Assembly: GCF_004341365.1 (NCBI RefSeq) | Contig: NZ_SLXH01000035.1 | Location: 1 to 33,541, forward strand | From: Simplicispira metamorpha | GTDB taxonomy: Bacteria > Pseudomonadota > Gammaproteobacteria > Burkholderiales > Burkholderiaceae_C | Length of the DNA: 33,541 nt | Reading direction: 5' to 3' | Shown here: positions 22,970 through 30,652 of the stretch, in pieces | Layout: every line of letters begins with the position of its first letter | Position numbering within the stretch: position 1 is the first letter of the stretch | Translations under genes and position numbers: made by a program | Notes under the pieces: model-generated | Told to the model about the DNA's origin: nothing | The model's database searches: none | What the model saw: the letters and a program-made list of their open reading frames with translations, nothing else

Positions 22970-23322
22970 GGAGGCTCTACGCCATGGGTTTGCTGCGCCA
23001 ATGCTTGCAGGAAGTGCGTGAGAGGGAGTGCCCGCAACCGCCTATTTTTACCCCGCCATGCACAGTTGCGCACCACAATCCTGTGCAGTGGCATCACCTC
23101 GACGGTGCACAGCGCGCTTCTGTTAGCGAATTGCACCGCCATGCTTTCCACCACCGCATCTTGGGAGCCCAGAGCGTGGAAGGTTAATCCATGTGGCCGT
23201 TTTCACCCTGGCAAGCTTAGCGTTCGTTTAAGCCCAAGTCTTCCAGCGCATCACCACTGTGATCCAGCATCTGCGCTGTGGGCACGGCTTGTCCTAAAAA
23301 GAATACGAAGGAGACCCGTACT
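22970..23322 (+). other. Interval after etfA with an orphan ribosome site and short frame
   Basis: GGAGG at 22971-22975 is followed at 22984 by an ATG opening a 67-codon frame to 23187 that matches nothing I recognise. This looks like the start signal of a lost gene (an acyl-CoA dehydrogenase often follows etfA) joined to unrelated sequence, but a small unknown protein cannot be excluded. From 23188 to 23322 I see only the ribosome site (GAAGGAG) of the next gene. Confidence 0.35.
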
Positions 23323-24453
23323 ATGCGGAATGTGAATAGTGGGTATTGGCGCCTGGCGGTGGCTTTGTCGGCAGGCCTGGTGTGGTGCTGTGTGGCGCGT
23401 GGCGCCGATATGATCGTCCTGGGCCAGTCGCTGAACATCGGACCCGATTCGGACGGCGGCGGATTGCGGGTCATGGCCGCGGCCAAGGGGTACATAGACG
23501 GCGTAAATGCAGCCGGAGGCGTGCAGGGGCGTCGGCTTGATTTGGTCACGCTAAACGACGATGGTGACCCGCGCAAGCACGAGCGCAATGTTCGCGAGCT
23601 GATCACGCAGCGTGGGGCGGTGGCCTTGCTCAATTGTCAGGGCGAGGCTTCTTGCCGGGCCTCCGCCGCAGTCACGGCAGTATTGAAAGTGCCCTTGGTT
23701 GGGCCGTTGAGCGGCGCCTCAGCCTTGGCGCGCAGCAATGCGCCCTGGCTGTTCCAGGTACGGGCCAGCAGCACGCGTGAGGTCGAGGCCCTGGCCCGGC
23801 AGTTCAAGGCCATCGCCTGCTTTCGGGTCGCCATCGTCACCGACGCGCCGGAAAGCGAATCGGTCGCAGCGCTCAAGAGCGCTATGGGCGGGCAGGGTAT
23901 GACCGCCACCGTACTCGCCGTTCCTGTCGGCTTGCCGGGCGACAGCGCGCAGAAGCTGATCAAGGCCCTGGGCGGGGAGAGTTTTCATGGAGCCGTGCTT
24001 GCCTTGCAACTACCGACGGCTGAGGCCTTGGTGGATCTTCAATTGGGGGCACGGGAGGAATGGCCTCGCGTTATCGCTTCGCTGGCGAGTCCTCACCTCA
24101 ACACGCTGATGGCTGGCTTCAAGGGCAGTCTCTTCGGCTTCACCGCGGTGGTGCCCAATCCGGAGGCGGGCAATCTGCGCCTGGTTCAGGAGTTCCAAAG
24201 AAACATGGACACCTACGGCGCGGGCCACGCGGTGACATTCGTAGGCATGGAGGCCTACATCAACACCAGGGTGCTGGTGGAGGCCTTGCGCCGCACGCCG
24301 CGTCTCACGACCGAGGCAGTGGCTGCCACGCTATCGCAGCTCAACGATCTGGATCTGGGCGGCTTCAGCGTGAGCTTCGCGCGACAGCGCAACCAGGGCT
24401 CCGACTGGGTGGACGTGGGGGTGCGATCGCGCTATGGGCAATTGATACGCTGA
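23323..24453 (+). CDS. ABC-type branched-chain amino acid/carboxylate substrate-binding protein
   Basis: A 376-residue periplasmic receptor of the Peripla_BP_6 (LivK-like) type. A signal peptide (about residues 1-27, ending VARGA) precedes IVLGQSLNIGPDS, then GYIDGVNAAGGVQGRRLDLV, the glycine-rich hinge and LVGPLSGASALARS. In catabolic clusters these receptors often bind aromatic or alicyclic acids rather than amino acids. The permease and ATPase genes are not present here. The start at 23323 is fixed by GAAGGAG 9-10 bases upstream and by the signal peptide. It belongs to the same plus-strand series as etfBA and the DUF1329 gene. Confidence 0.88.
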   Translation: MRNVNSGYWRLAVALSAGLVWCCVARGADMIVLGQSLNIGPDSDGGGLRVMAAAKGYIDGVNAAGGVQGRRLDLVTLNDDGDPRKHERNVRELITQRGAVALLNCQGEASCRASAAVTAVLKVPLVGPLSGASALARSNAPWLFQVRASSTREVEALARQFKAIACFRVAIVTDAPESESVAALKSAMGGQGMTATVLAVPVGLPGDSAQKLIKALGGESFHGAVLALQLPTAEALVDLQLGAREEWPRVIASLASPHLNTLMAGFKGSLFGFTAVVPNPEAGNLRLVQEFQRNMDTYGAGHAVTFVGMEAYINTRVLVEALRRTPRLTTEAVAATLSQLNDLDLGGFSVSFARQRNQGSDWVDVGVRSRYGQLIR

Positions 24454-24512
24454 GTCGGCACCCTTCTATCACCCAATCGTCTTTCATCTTTTCGTTTGAC
24501 TGGATCGTGACC

Positions 24513-25871
24513 ATGCGCCGTATATTTTCGCTGGCACTGCTGGCCGTGCACCTCGCCGCCGCAGCAGGAGTCTCTCCTGAAGAGGCCCGCCAATTGGGTG
24601 GCAGCTTGACAGAGTTTGGAGCGGTGCGCGCCGGCAATGCCGACGGCAGCATCCCGCCCTATACCGGGGGGCTCCGAAGCGCGCCTGCCGCACACAGGCC
24701 GGGCAGCGGCTTTTGGGTCGATCCGTTCAAAGGTGAGAAACCGCTTTACCGCATTGACGCACGCAACATGGCGCAGTACGCCGATAAGCTCTCGGAAGGC
24801 CAGCGGCAGTTGCTGGCCCGATTCCCGGAGTACTACCTGGACGTTTACCCGAGCCACCGCACTGTAGCCTACCCCGACGCGGTCTTGGCTGCGACACGGC
24901 GTAACGCCACCAGTTGCCGCAGCCTGAAGGACGGCTTGGCGGTGGACGTGGCCTGCCGTGGCGGCATGCCGTTCCCGATTCCCAAGACGGGGCACGAGGT
25001 GATGTGGAACCAGCAGTTGCGCTACCAGGGCAGCAAGGACATGGTCACCATGTCTTCGCGATCCTGGGTGGTGGATGCCAACGGCCGGCCCATTAAGACA
25101 GCGGAACAGCAGACCTATCAGAATTTTCCTTACTACGAACTGGATCAGAAAGATCGTGATCCCACCATGGCCTGGCGGGTCTATTCCGTCACCAAGTCGC
25201 CGGCCCGCAGGGTAGGTGAAATGACAGGTTTGGCCGACTACCTGGATCCCAGCGCCAGGCCCCGGAAGGCGTGGACTTATACGCCGGGCCAGCGCCGGGT
25301 GAAGCTCGCGCCCGAATTTGCCTATGACACGCCGGTGGCAAGCATGGGCGGTGTCATCGTCTATGACGAATTGTTTGTTTTCTCCGGAATGATGGATCGC
25401 TTTGACTTCAAGCTGCTCGGCAAGAAGGAAATGCTCATTCCCTACAACGGCTACAAGGCGACCTACGACTGCCCCGTACCAGAAGTTGCGCTGATGGCCC
25501 GCCATGCCAACCCAGCATGCGAGCGTTGGGAGTTGCATCGGGTCTGGGTGGTGGATGCGGTCTTGCGCTCGGGCCAGCGTCATGCATATCCACGCCGGAC
25601 GTATTACTTTGACGAGGATCTTTCCGGAGCTGGCATGTTCGATGCTTTCGACCAAGAGGGGCAGTTGGCGCGAGTCATGTTCAATACCACTACTCCCATG
25701 TACGACTTGGACATTCCCTGGTCTGTCAAGAACGTGGTGTACGACTTCAGCAGGGGCCTGTACGCGTACCTGAACGACGCCATGATTGGCGGCTTCAAGC
25801 AGATTGAGACTCCGCGCAGCGAGCGCGAGCTCAATCCTGAGGCGGTAGTTGGCCGCGAAACCGCACGTTAA
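24513..25871 (+). CDS. DUF1329 family envelope protein
   Basis: A 452-residue secreted protein. The signal peptide is MRRIFSLALLAVHLAAAAG, followed by SPEEARQLGGSLTEFGAVRAGN and GFWVDPFKGEKPLYRI, the usual N-terminal signature of DUF1329, and the C-terminal segments WELHRVWVVDA and RRTYYFDEDLS. DUF1329 proteins are commonly encoded with DUF1302 proteins and RND/MMPL transporters in steroid, terpenoid and hydrocarbon clusters, where a role in handling hydrophobic substrates at the outer membrane is suspected but not proven. Neither of those partners is in this window. The start is chosen by the signal peptide; the ribosome site is weak. It is the last intact gene before the decayed region. Confidence 0.88.
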   Translation: MRRIFSLALLAVHLAAAAGVSPEEARQLGGSLTEFGAVRAGNADGSIPPYTGGLRSAPAAHRPGSGFWVDPFKGEKPLYRIDARNMAQYADKLSEGQRQLLARFPEYYLDVYPSHRTVAYPDAVLAATRRNATSCRSLKDGLAVDVACRGGMPFPIPKTGHEVMWNQQLRYQGSKDMVTMSSRSWVVDANGRPIKTAEQQTYQNFPYYELDQKDRDPTMAWRVYSVTKSPARRVGEMTGLADYLDPSARPRKAWTYTPGQRRVKLAPEFAYDTPVASMGGVIVYDELFVFSGMMDRFDFKLLGKKEMLIPYNGYKATYDCPVPEVALMARHANPACERWELHRVWVVDAVLRSGQRHAYPRRTYYFDEDLSGAGMFDAFDQEGQLARVMFNTTTPMYDLDIPWSVKNVVYDFSRGLYAYLNDAMIGGFKQIETPRSERELNPEAVVGRETAR

Positions 25872-26232
25872 CTTACTGCTTGAAAAGGGCTGGGCGATAC
25901 TGGGGCGAAACATCCGTGTCGGCGACGACGAGATCGCAGCCGGTGCATCGTCCATTCGACAGGCCGTTGCCCCGCGTCAAGAAACGGAGCTAGCTTTGTC
26001 TGTCTCGCCGAAGGGCTTGCCTCGTGATCGCGGCGCTGGCATCCGACGGCTCGTTGCTGGTCCCATGGAACGCAGGCTGGCAATGCGACCGGGTTGTGAG
26101 GCATTGCCCTTGGGCGTCTAGGTAGTTGATTCCGAAACCCTCCGGACTGCGACGCGATTTCGGCTGGCGCGTCGCGTGCCGTGGCGTCAGGATGCGTTCG
26201 TGGTGTGATTGCCTTGAAAGGAGGCATGCGGC
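25872..26232. other. Interval without a supported gene
   Basis: Frames on both strands are open here (for example to 26121 on the plus strand), but none has recognisable motifs. A good ribosome site (AGGAGG near 26218-26223) at the end belongs to the recombinase-like frame that follows. Confidence 0.3.
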
Positions 26233-27128
26233 TTGCAAGGGCAGGAACTCTCCGGCGAACCCCGGCCATCGTGGGACGTGTCTGTGGCGATGCTGCGCGC
26301 GGTGCTAGATGGGGCGGCCTATGACGCGATGGCGGCACTGCACGGGGTGTCGCGCACGGCCGTCGAGCGGCGCAGCAGAGCGGTGGGTGCGGCTTTCGTT
26401 CGCAGGCTGCGCCTGCACCGTGACGCGCTGCAGACCGCGCTGGACGGTCTGCAGCCCCCTGGCGCGGATCGGGCCATGGGCACGCCCATCCTGAGTGAGC
26501 CGGAGATCGCCGCTGGCGCCGTGCGGATCCGGGGCCGCAGCCAACACCTTCTGGGAGACCTCGCGCTGTGCTACATGCTGTTCGCGATCGGCGCGCGGCC
26601 ATTGGAGATCGCGCGTCTGGAGGTGCGGGACTATCTGGACGCCGCAGGCAGCGTGCGCCGGGTCCCCGTGCTCCGCGAGGAGGCCGCTATCACCTCCTGG
26701 GCGCGGCCGCTGTACTTCCACAGCACGCGGCTGAACGAAGCCATGAACGCCTATCTCGCCGATCGTGTGCGGTGCGGGACTCGGTGTGGAAGGCCAGTAC
26801 CGTGGCTTGGCGCCTGGCTCCTAGCAGCCGCCTGTTCCTGTCCGCCAGCGGCAAGGGCTTCGAGATCACGCCGTACGGAGAGGCCGGACAGCGCCGCTTC
26901 CGGTATCGCAGGATCCAAGAGACCTATTGCAAGCTGTTCCGCTATGCCGATTTTAAGCAGGTCACAGCGCTGACTGCACGACATGCGGTCGCCGACCGCC
27001 TCTATACCCGAGGTGCGGACGAGGCGCAGGTGGGGCTGCTGCTGGGAATCGCGGAGCGCAGCGCGGCGAGAGAGCCGTTTTCACGGCGACAGCAAACGAT
27101 GGAAGAGCTGACACGCGAGCTGGTGTAG
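26233..27128 (+). pseudogene. Tyrosine recombinase-like gene, frameshifted
   Basis: The first frame starts at TTG 26233 behind AGGAGG and carries an integrase-like core with the box I arginine (FAIGARPLEIARLEVRDYL). Near 26765-26785 homology moves by -1 into a frame that continues DSVWKASTVAW and SRLFLSASGKGFEI, then LTARHAVADRLYTRG and VGLLLGIAERSAAREPF, ending at 27128. The segment around ARHAVAD resembles the box II His/Arg region, but the final nucleophile position is Phe (AAREPF) rather than Tyr. The gene therefore seems doubly inactivated unless the family naturally lacks the tyrosine. Assignment rests on motifs read by eye. Confidence 0.6.
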
Positions 27129-27207
27129 ATAGGGAAGAACGATGAAGCCGATTCAATGTCGTGAACCAAAATTTTCTTTGTAGGGTCTTGTCTGATGGAT
27201 GCCCGCC

Positions 27208-27641
27208 ATGTATGAGTATTTTTTGATGCCCGTTGATGGAACGTCGGCGTCGGATGAGAACGTAAGCGTCGCGCTCGGATTGGCGGAGCGATTAGGCGCG
27301 AAGATCACCTTTCTTCACGCTCTCCTGATCAGGCCGCGACGTTGAGAGGCACCGTGCTTCCAGCGGCCTTGGCCAGCACATTGCAGCACGCGGCCTTCGG
27401 CGACTCCGATGCGGTGTTGTCGAAGGCGAAATCGAGCACGGTGGCACGTGGTGTTCGCTGCGAGAGTTCGGCCATGGTGTCGGGCCATCTCGCCGAAGCC
27501 GTTGGCACCGCCGTCAAGATCCATGGGTGCGACGTCATTGTGATGGCGCCGCAGCGGTGCCCTGGTGCCCAGGGATAGAGTCTCCAGTCCTGCGCGGAGC
27601 AAGTTCTTCGGGACTCGCCGGTGCCATTGCTTGTGACGGTC
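27208..27641 (+). pseudogene. Universal stress protein (UspA family), decayed
   Basis: From ATG 27208 the frame reads MYEYFLMPVDGTSASDENV and LGLAERLGAKITFLHAL, the UspA N-terminus. After about 27335 homology moves to another frame: LSKAKSSTVARGV, HLAEAVGTAVKIHGCDVIVM. A TAG at 27576-27578 interrupts it, and the C-terminal strand QVLRDSPVPLLVTVV is found in the same frame beyond the stop. One frameshift and one stop make a functional product unlikely. It is followed directly by a decayed hemerythrin-like gene. Confidence 0.75.
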
Positions 27642-27689
27642 GTTACAGCCGGCAGGGTTCCCACTGCGCAGGATCGAGCTGTCTCCGCC

Positions 27690-28139
27690 ATACTGAGCAT
27701 GCGTCGTGCACTTGCCTCCAGCACGCTTGGGTTGCTCGCGCTGGTTGAGGAAGACAGCGCCGGGCAACAGAGCACGAATTGAGATGCGATCCGGATGTGC
27801 GTGCAGCATGTCCGGCGAGACCTCCTGCGAGCCAATGGAGAGCTTGAATTGCACAGGGTGCTGCGTAAGCGAAATCCCGAAATTGCCGAAATTTTGTCCT
27901 GCCTGGAGGAGCGGTGCAGCCGCGAGCGTGGACTGGCTGCGAAATTCATGGAGATCGTCGAGGAGGCATCTCTCGGGGACAAAACGGCGTCGGCACAGCT
28001 GCAATCGCTCGCGAGCGCAGTCCGCGAGGGCATGCGGAACGAAGATGAAGTGGAGCAGATCTTGTTGGTGGCTCGGCGGTATCTGCTGGACTCGGACTGG
28101 GATGAAATCGCAGGCCCCATCTGGCTGAACGACGATCTG
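27690..28139 (+). pseudogene. Hemerythrin-like (HHE) protein, decayed, iron ligands lost
   Basis: One frame reads ALASSTLGLLALVEED, then an in-frame TGA at 27780-27782, then LHRVLRKRNPEIAEIL and VARRYLLDSDWDEIAG, all characteristic of cytoplasmic HHE-domain proteins. The histidines expected in the EH, HHPKED and EQH/HM segments are replaced by Arg, Leu, Cys or other residues, so no di-iron site could form. The reading frame from 27795 runs on to 28412 and fuses this remnant to an unrelated MarR fragment. Confidence 0.65.
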
Positions 28140-28247
28140 GGACGCGCGGACTTGGAGGGTGGTGTGCAAGCGGCTGTCTCGCCGCGTGGTGAACTTTGTC
28201 CCCCGTTATCCGTAGATGCAGACCGGTTCGCCCGCAACCTTCCTCGT

Positions 28248-28395
28248 ATGGGAGATGACCCTGCGCCGATCGCATTCTATGGAGCCTCTCGCTACTACCA
28301 GGAAGAGACCGTTGGCTGCCTGATGCGCCGCGTCACAGCGTCGATAGCGCGGAACGCCGACATACGCCTCCATCAGCTCGGACTGACCAGTAGTG
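28248..28395 (+). pseudogene. MarR-family regulator, N-terminal fragment
   Basis: The frame reads YYQEETVGCLMRRVTASIAR and ADIRLHQLGLTSSA, the first helix and start of the DNA-binding region of MarR proteins (compare LGLTSAQW). It is cut at about 28390-28395, where an IS701-type transposase fragment begins on the other strand. The winged-helix core is missing. Confidence 0.6.
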
Positions 28396-28600
28396 CCTTG
28401 GCCACAAAGTGATGCAGTGCTTGGTGCCTTGCACTGGCATGAAGCGGATCCATCCGCGCGGCCATGGGCTCCACACTCTTACGCGATAGCGGCAGCATCA
28501 AACCTGTGCAGTAACCTTTGAGACCTGCGTGGCGATCTGCGTGTCCTAGCGCCCGCGACAAATGCGCCATGTACTGGTCAAACCGTTCACTCGCACTCAT
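28393..28600 (-). pseudogene. IS701-type transposase, N-terminal fragment
   Basis: The frame from ATG 28600 reads RFDQYMAHLSRALGHADRHA, LKGYCTGLMLPLSRKSVEPM and HQALHHFVAKA, the well-conserved beginning of IS701/DDE_5 transposases. It ends after about 70 residues at the junction with the MarR fragment. No DDE residues remain. The stop at 28373 lies in the foreign sequence. Confidence 0.8.
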
Positions 28601-28659
28601 TGTCCCTCACAAGAAGAGTTGAGAAGGATTCATGATGCTACTTTTGTGACACAGTAAGT

Positions 28660-29215
28660 CTAACAAGGCCTGAGCCAACGGGCTATCGCCCGCCTGCTCG
28701 GGTACAGCCCCAGCGCCGCTAAGTCGCTCGCAACAGCAGCTTTTGCGGCTACGCCTCCGAGCCCGCCCAGGCGGCCTGTGTCTGTCGCCGCACTACCGCT
28801 TGGCTTCTGCCCAAACTTTGCAAGATGCCTGATGTGACGGCCCAATCGTTATTGGCGGCCTTCACGGCCAAGCTCAACCAGATTGCCGCGCCCATACGCC
28901 AGATCCTTACCTATGACCAGGGTCGGGAGATGGCATGTCGTCGTGAGCTGGCCCAGGCAACCAACATGCGGGTGTAGTTTTGCGATCTGCACAGCGCTTT
29001 GACAGCGCGGCAGATGTGAGAACACTAATGGCTTGTTGCGCCAGTTTTTTCCCAATCTGATCTGAGCGTGCATGACCAGGACGACCTGGATAGTGTTGCT
29101 GATTTGATGGACAACCGCCCCCTGCATACGCTCGATTGGCGCTCTCCGTACCCAGCGTTTCGTGAGTTCTCAGGGCTATCGACAAACAATATGAAGCTAC
29201 CATTCATTGACTTTT
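28660..29215 (+). pseudogene. IS30-family transposase, multiply interrupted
   Basis: Pieces in different frames follow the order of an IS30 transposase: GLSQRAIARLLGYSPS (N-terminal HTH), VTAQSLLAAFTAKLNQIAAP, ILTYDQGREMACRRELAQAT (second Asp region), a TAG in the middle, then DLSVHDQDDLDSVADLMDNR and TLDWRSPYPAFREF. Internal deletions remove the first catalytic Asp region and most of the Glu segment. The GTTGCACTTATGCTTTGAAAC near 29225-29246 resembles the right end of IS30-family elements, so the remnant may extend to about 29250. Confidence 0.75.
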
Positions 29216-29351
29216 AAGCGCCGGTGTTGCACTTATGCTTTGAAACAGCCCTGTAAATTTTTAAAAAAATACGGTTACGACTGTTCTCTTCAAAGAAGAT
29301 TGTTAAGTGCAGATATAGAGCACTCAAATTTGAGAGGTGTTGTGCGTAAAG
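29216..29351. other. AT-rich interval at the base-composition break
   Basis: No gene was found. It contains a perfect palindrome CTCAAATTTGAG (29323-29334), a short CTTC/GAAG dyad and a run of A/T near 29257-29268. TTATCTACA (29352-29360) at its edge differs by one base from the DnaA box TTATCCACA. It could be part of a replication origin downstream of rep, but no iterons are visible. Confidence 0.3.
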
Positions 29352-30389
29352 TTATCTACATTCCCCAAGAAGGAATTCCTTTTCCTTCCCGCGCAACCAC
29401 CCTTTGAAAAGCAATTCCCCTGCCCTGCCCATGAGATTTTCTGTCTTGTCTTTCATCTCAAACCAAATTTTCCGCAAACGATCTAGATGATCGTTGTTCA
29501 GTGATTTAATCAATTCGGACTTTTGCCTGGACTGTTCGGCTATCTCTTGCGCTCTCCGTATTTCTGCTCGGCGTGACCGTTCCAGTTCCGATGCGAGTTT
29601 GGCTTCTTTTTCCATGTCTCTCTTCGCTATCTCCTTTTCTTGGCTGAAGTTCCGATACCCCTTGCAAGCAGCTTGCAGATAGGCATATAGCCTTCCTCCC
29701 CGCATCGAGGAAATTTTTTCCTTCACGCCTTCAATGACATCGGAGAGCCGCTGTCCCGAGGACTTTGCCAAGGCCATGAGTTTGAATACGGCAGAGCATT
29801 TGATCTCTCCTGTGCTCACCAGAAATTCTAATTCGGCAGGCAATTTGTTCGCGCCGATTCGGACTAGCCCCGTGTCCTCATAAGTGACTATTCCCTTTTC
29901 CGATACCTTTCTTGTGCGAATGGTAGGCTTTAGCTCGTGAGGTGCCGGGAGGTCAAACCGCAGTGCTCGAATTGCTTTTCCAGTCAGAGTTATTTCTGAG
30001 ACTGAGCCCCGGAGCCCCTGGCGAGCCTTTTGGCTTCGCTCTATGATTCCCATGTCTTCCAGCATTTTTAGCTGGCGATTTAAGTTTTGGAGTGAAGATT
30101 GAGCTTCGTGTGCCAGTGTGGCCCGACTCGCGAAGATCGGCTTTTTGGGCTGATTTACGTCGATCTTTTTGATCAGACGCACAAGCGTAGGCCAAACGCA
30201 ATAGGGGAGGGTGCGAAGAAAAGGGTCTTCGTCCAGCATCGTGATGGCGCGGGCGATCATGCTGGGATAGATAACTACGGATTCAAATTTTGATGTGCGG
30301 CCGCCATCATCTGCGGGGTTCACAGAAGTCATTTTTCTCTTTCGCGCGTTTTTTGACGCAAGAAATTTCTGAAAGACTTGACGCCCCAT
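29352..30389 (-). CDS. Putative plasmid replication initiator (winged-helix DNA-binding protein)
   Basis: A 345-residue protein. Residues about 35-150 look like a winged-helix DNA-binding domain (FASRATLAHEAQSSLQNLNR, LKMLEDMGIIERSQKA, SEITLTGKAIRALRF). A Lys/Glu/Arg-rich coiled coil covers roughly 255-310 (QEKEIAKRDMEKEAKLASEL, RRAEIRRAQEIAEQS). I do not recognise a named Rep family. The call rests on its place beside parB and parA, a candidate countertranscribed RNA over its leader, and the DnaA-like box at its end. It could instead be an accessory transcription regulator. The start at 30389 has a weak ribosome site; Met20 (30332), after AAAGAGAAAA, is an alternative. Lower GC than the catabolic genes. 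Confidence 0.6.
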   Translation of the reverse strand: MGRQVFQKFLASKNARKRKMTSVNPADDGGRTSKFESVVIYPSMIARAITMLDEDPFLRTLPYCVWPTLVRLIKKIDVNQPKKPIFASRATLAHEAQSSLQNLNRQLKMLEDMGIIERSQKARQGLRGSVSEITLTGKAIRALRFDLPAPHELKPTIRTRKVSEKGIVTYEDTGLVRIGANKLPAELEFLVSTGEIKCSAVFKLMALAKSSGQRLSDVIEGVKEKISSMRGGRLYAYLQAACKGYRNFSQEKEIAKRDMEKEAKLASELERSRRAEIRRAQEIAEQSRQKSELIKSLNNDHLDRLRKIWFEMKDKTENLMGRAGELLFKGWLRGKEKEFLLGECR

Positions 30390-30406
30390 TTCTTTGGAAC
30401 TACATT
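30378..30406 (+). promoter_or_regulatory. Candidate sigma-70 promoter for the antisense RNA
   Basis: TTGACG (30378-30383), a 17-base spacer and TACATT (30401-30406) on the plus strand. This opposes rep and overlaps its start codon. The -35 matches five of six consensus positions and the -10 four of six. Confidence 0.5.
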
Positions 30407-30412
30407 CACCCC

Positions 30413-30527
30413 ATAACTCTCTTGAGGCTTACTTACCGACTGCAATCGGTTGTGGTTTCATGGAAACGGGATCATCAATATCCAAAAGGAAAGCCCGCCA
30501 AAGTTGGTAGCTTTGGCGGGTTTTTTT
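30413..30527 (+). ncRNA. Candidate antisense (copy-control) RNA opposite the rep leader
   Basis: A transcript of about 115 nt is predicted from the promoter above to the strong terminator at 30494-30527. It would fold into three hairpins: ACCGA/TCGGT (30435-30450), GTTTC/GAAAC (30455-30467) and the terminator stem. No coding frame lies on this strand here, and rep and parB both run the other way, so a terminator in this direction needs such an RNA. By analogy with plasmid ctRNAs it would pair with the rep mRNA leader and limit initiator synthesis. Not tested; read from promoter, terminator and geometry. Confidence 0.5.
30494..30527 (+). terminator. Strong Rho-independent terminator
   Basis: CCCGCCAAAG (30494-30503) pairs perfectly with CTTTGGCGGG (30511-30520) across a 7-base loop and is followed by seven T on the plus strand. 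On the minus strand the stem is followed by CTTTCCTTTT, so it may also weaken read-through from parAB into rep. Confidence 0.88.
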
Positions 30528-30565
30528 CTATGTCAGTTCACGATGTCTTCTTTTGCTTGGCGCTG

Positions 30566-30579
30566 TTTAAACGTTTAAA
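30566..30579. repeat. 14-bp perfect palindrome, copy 1 (putative ParB site)
   Basis: TTTAAACGTTTAAA, embedded in TGTTTAAACGTTTAAATT. It is identical to the copy at 30639. It lies between parB and rep, upstream of rep in its transcription direction. Its layout (TTTA, centre, TAAA) recalls the 13-bp KorB operator of IncP plasmids, and it is also the size of parS sites. Confidence 0.65.
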
Positions 30580-30638
30580 TTGGTCTGCTATCGCTTGGTT
30601 TGGTTGGTCTTGCTCTTGGTATGTGCGCTGCAGGACTG

Positions 30639-30652
30639 TTTAAACGTTTAAA
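30639..30652. repeat. 14-bp perfect palindrome, copy 2, overlapping the parB stop
   Basis: The same TTTAAACGTTTAAA, with flanks identical to copy 1 (TGTTTAAACGTTTAAATT). The centres are 73 bp apart, about seven helical turns. This copy encodes the last codons and the TAA of parB, so its conservation serves two purposes. Confidence 0.65.

Noticed and set aside
30455-30467. GTTTCATGGAAAC as a canonical parS site
   Set aside because: It resembles the parS half-sites, but the central CACGTG is missing and the symmetry is odd. It fits better as a hairpin of the predicted antisense RNA.
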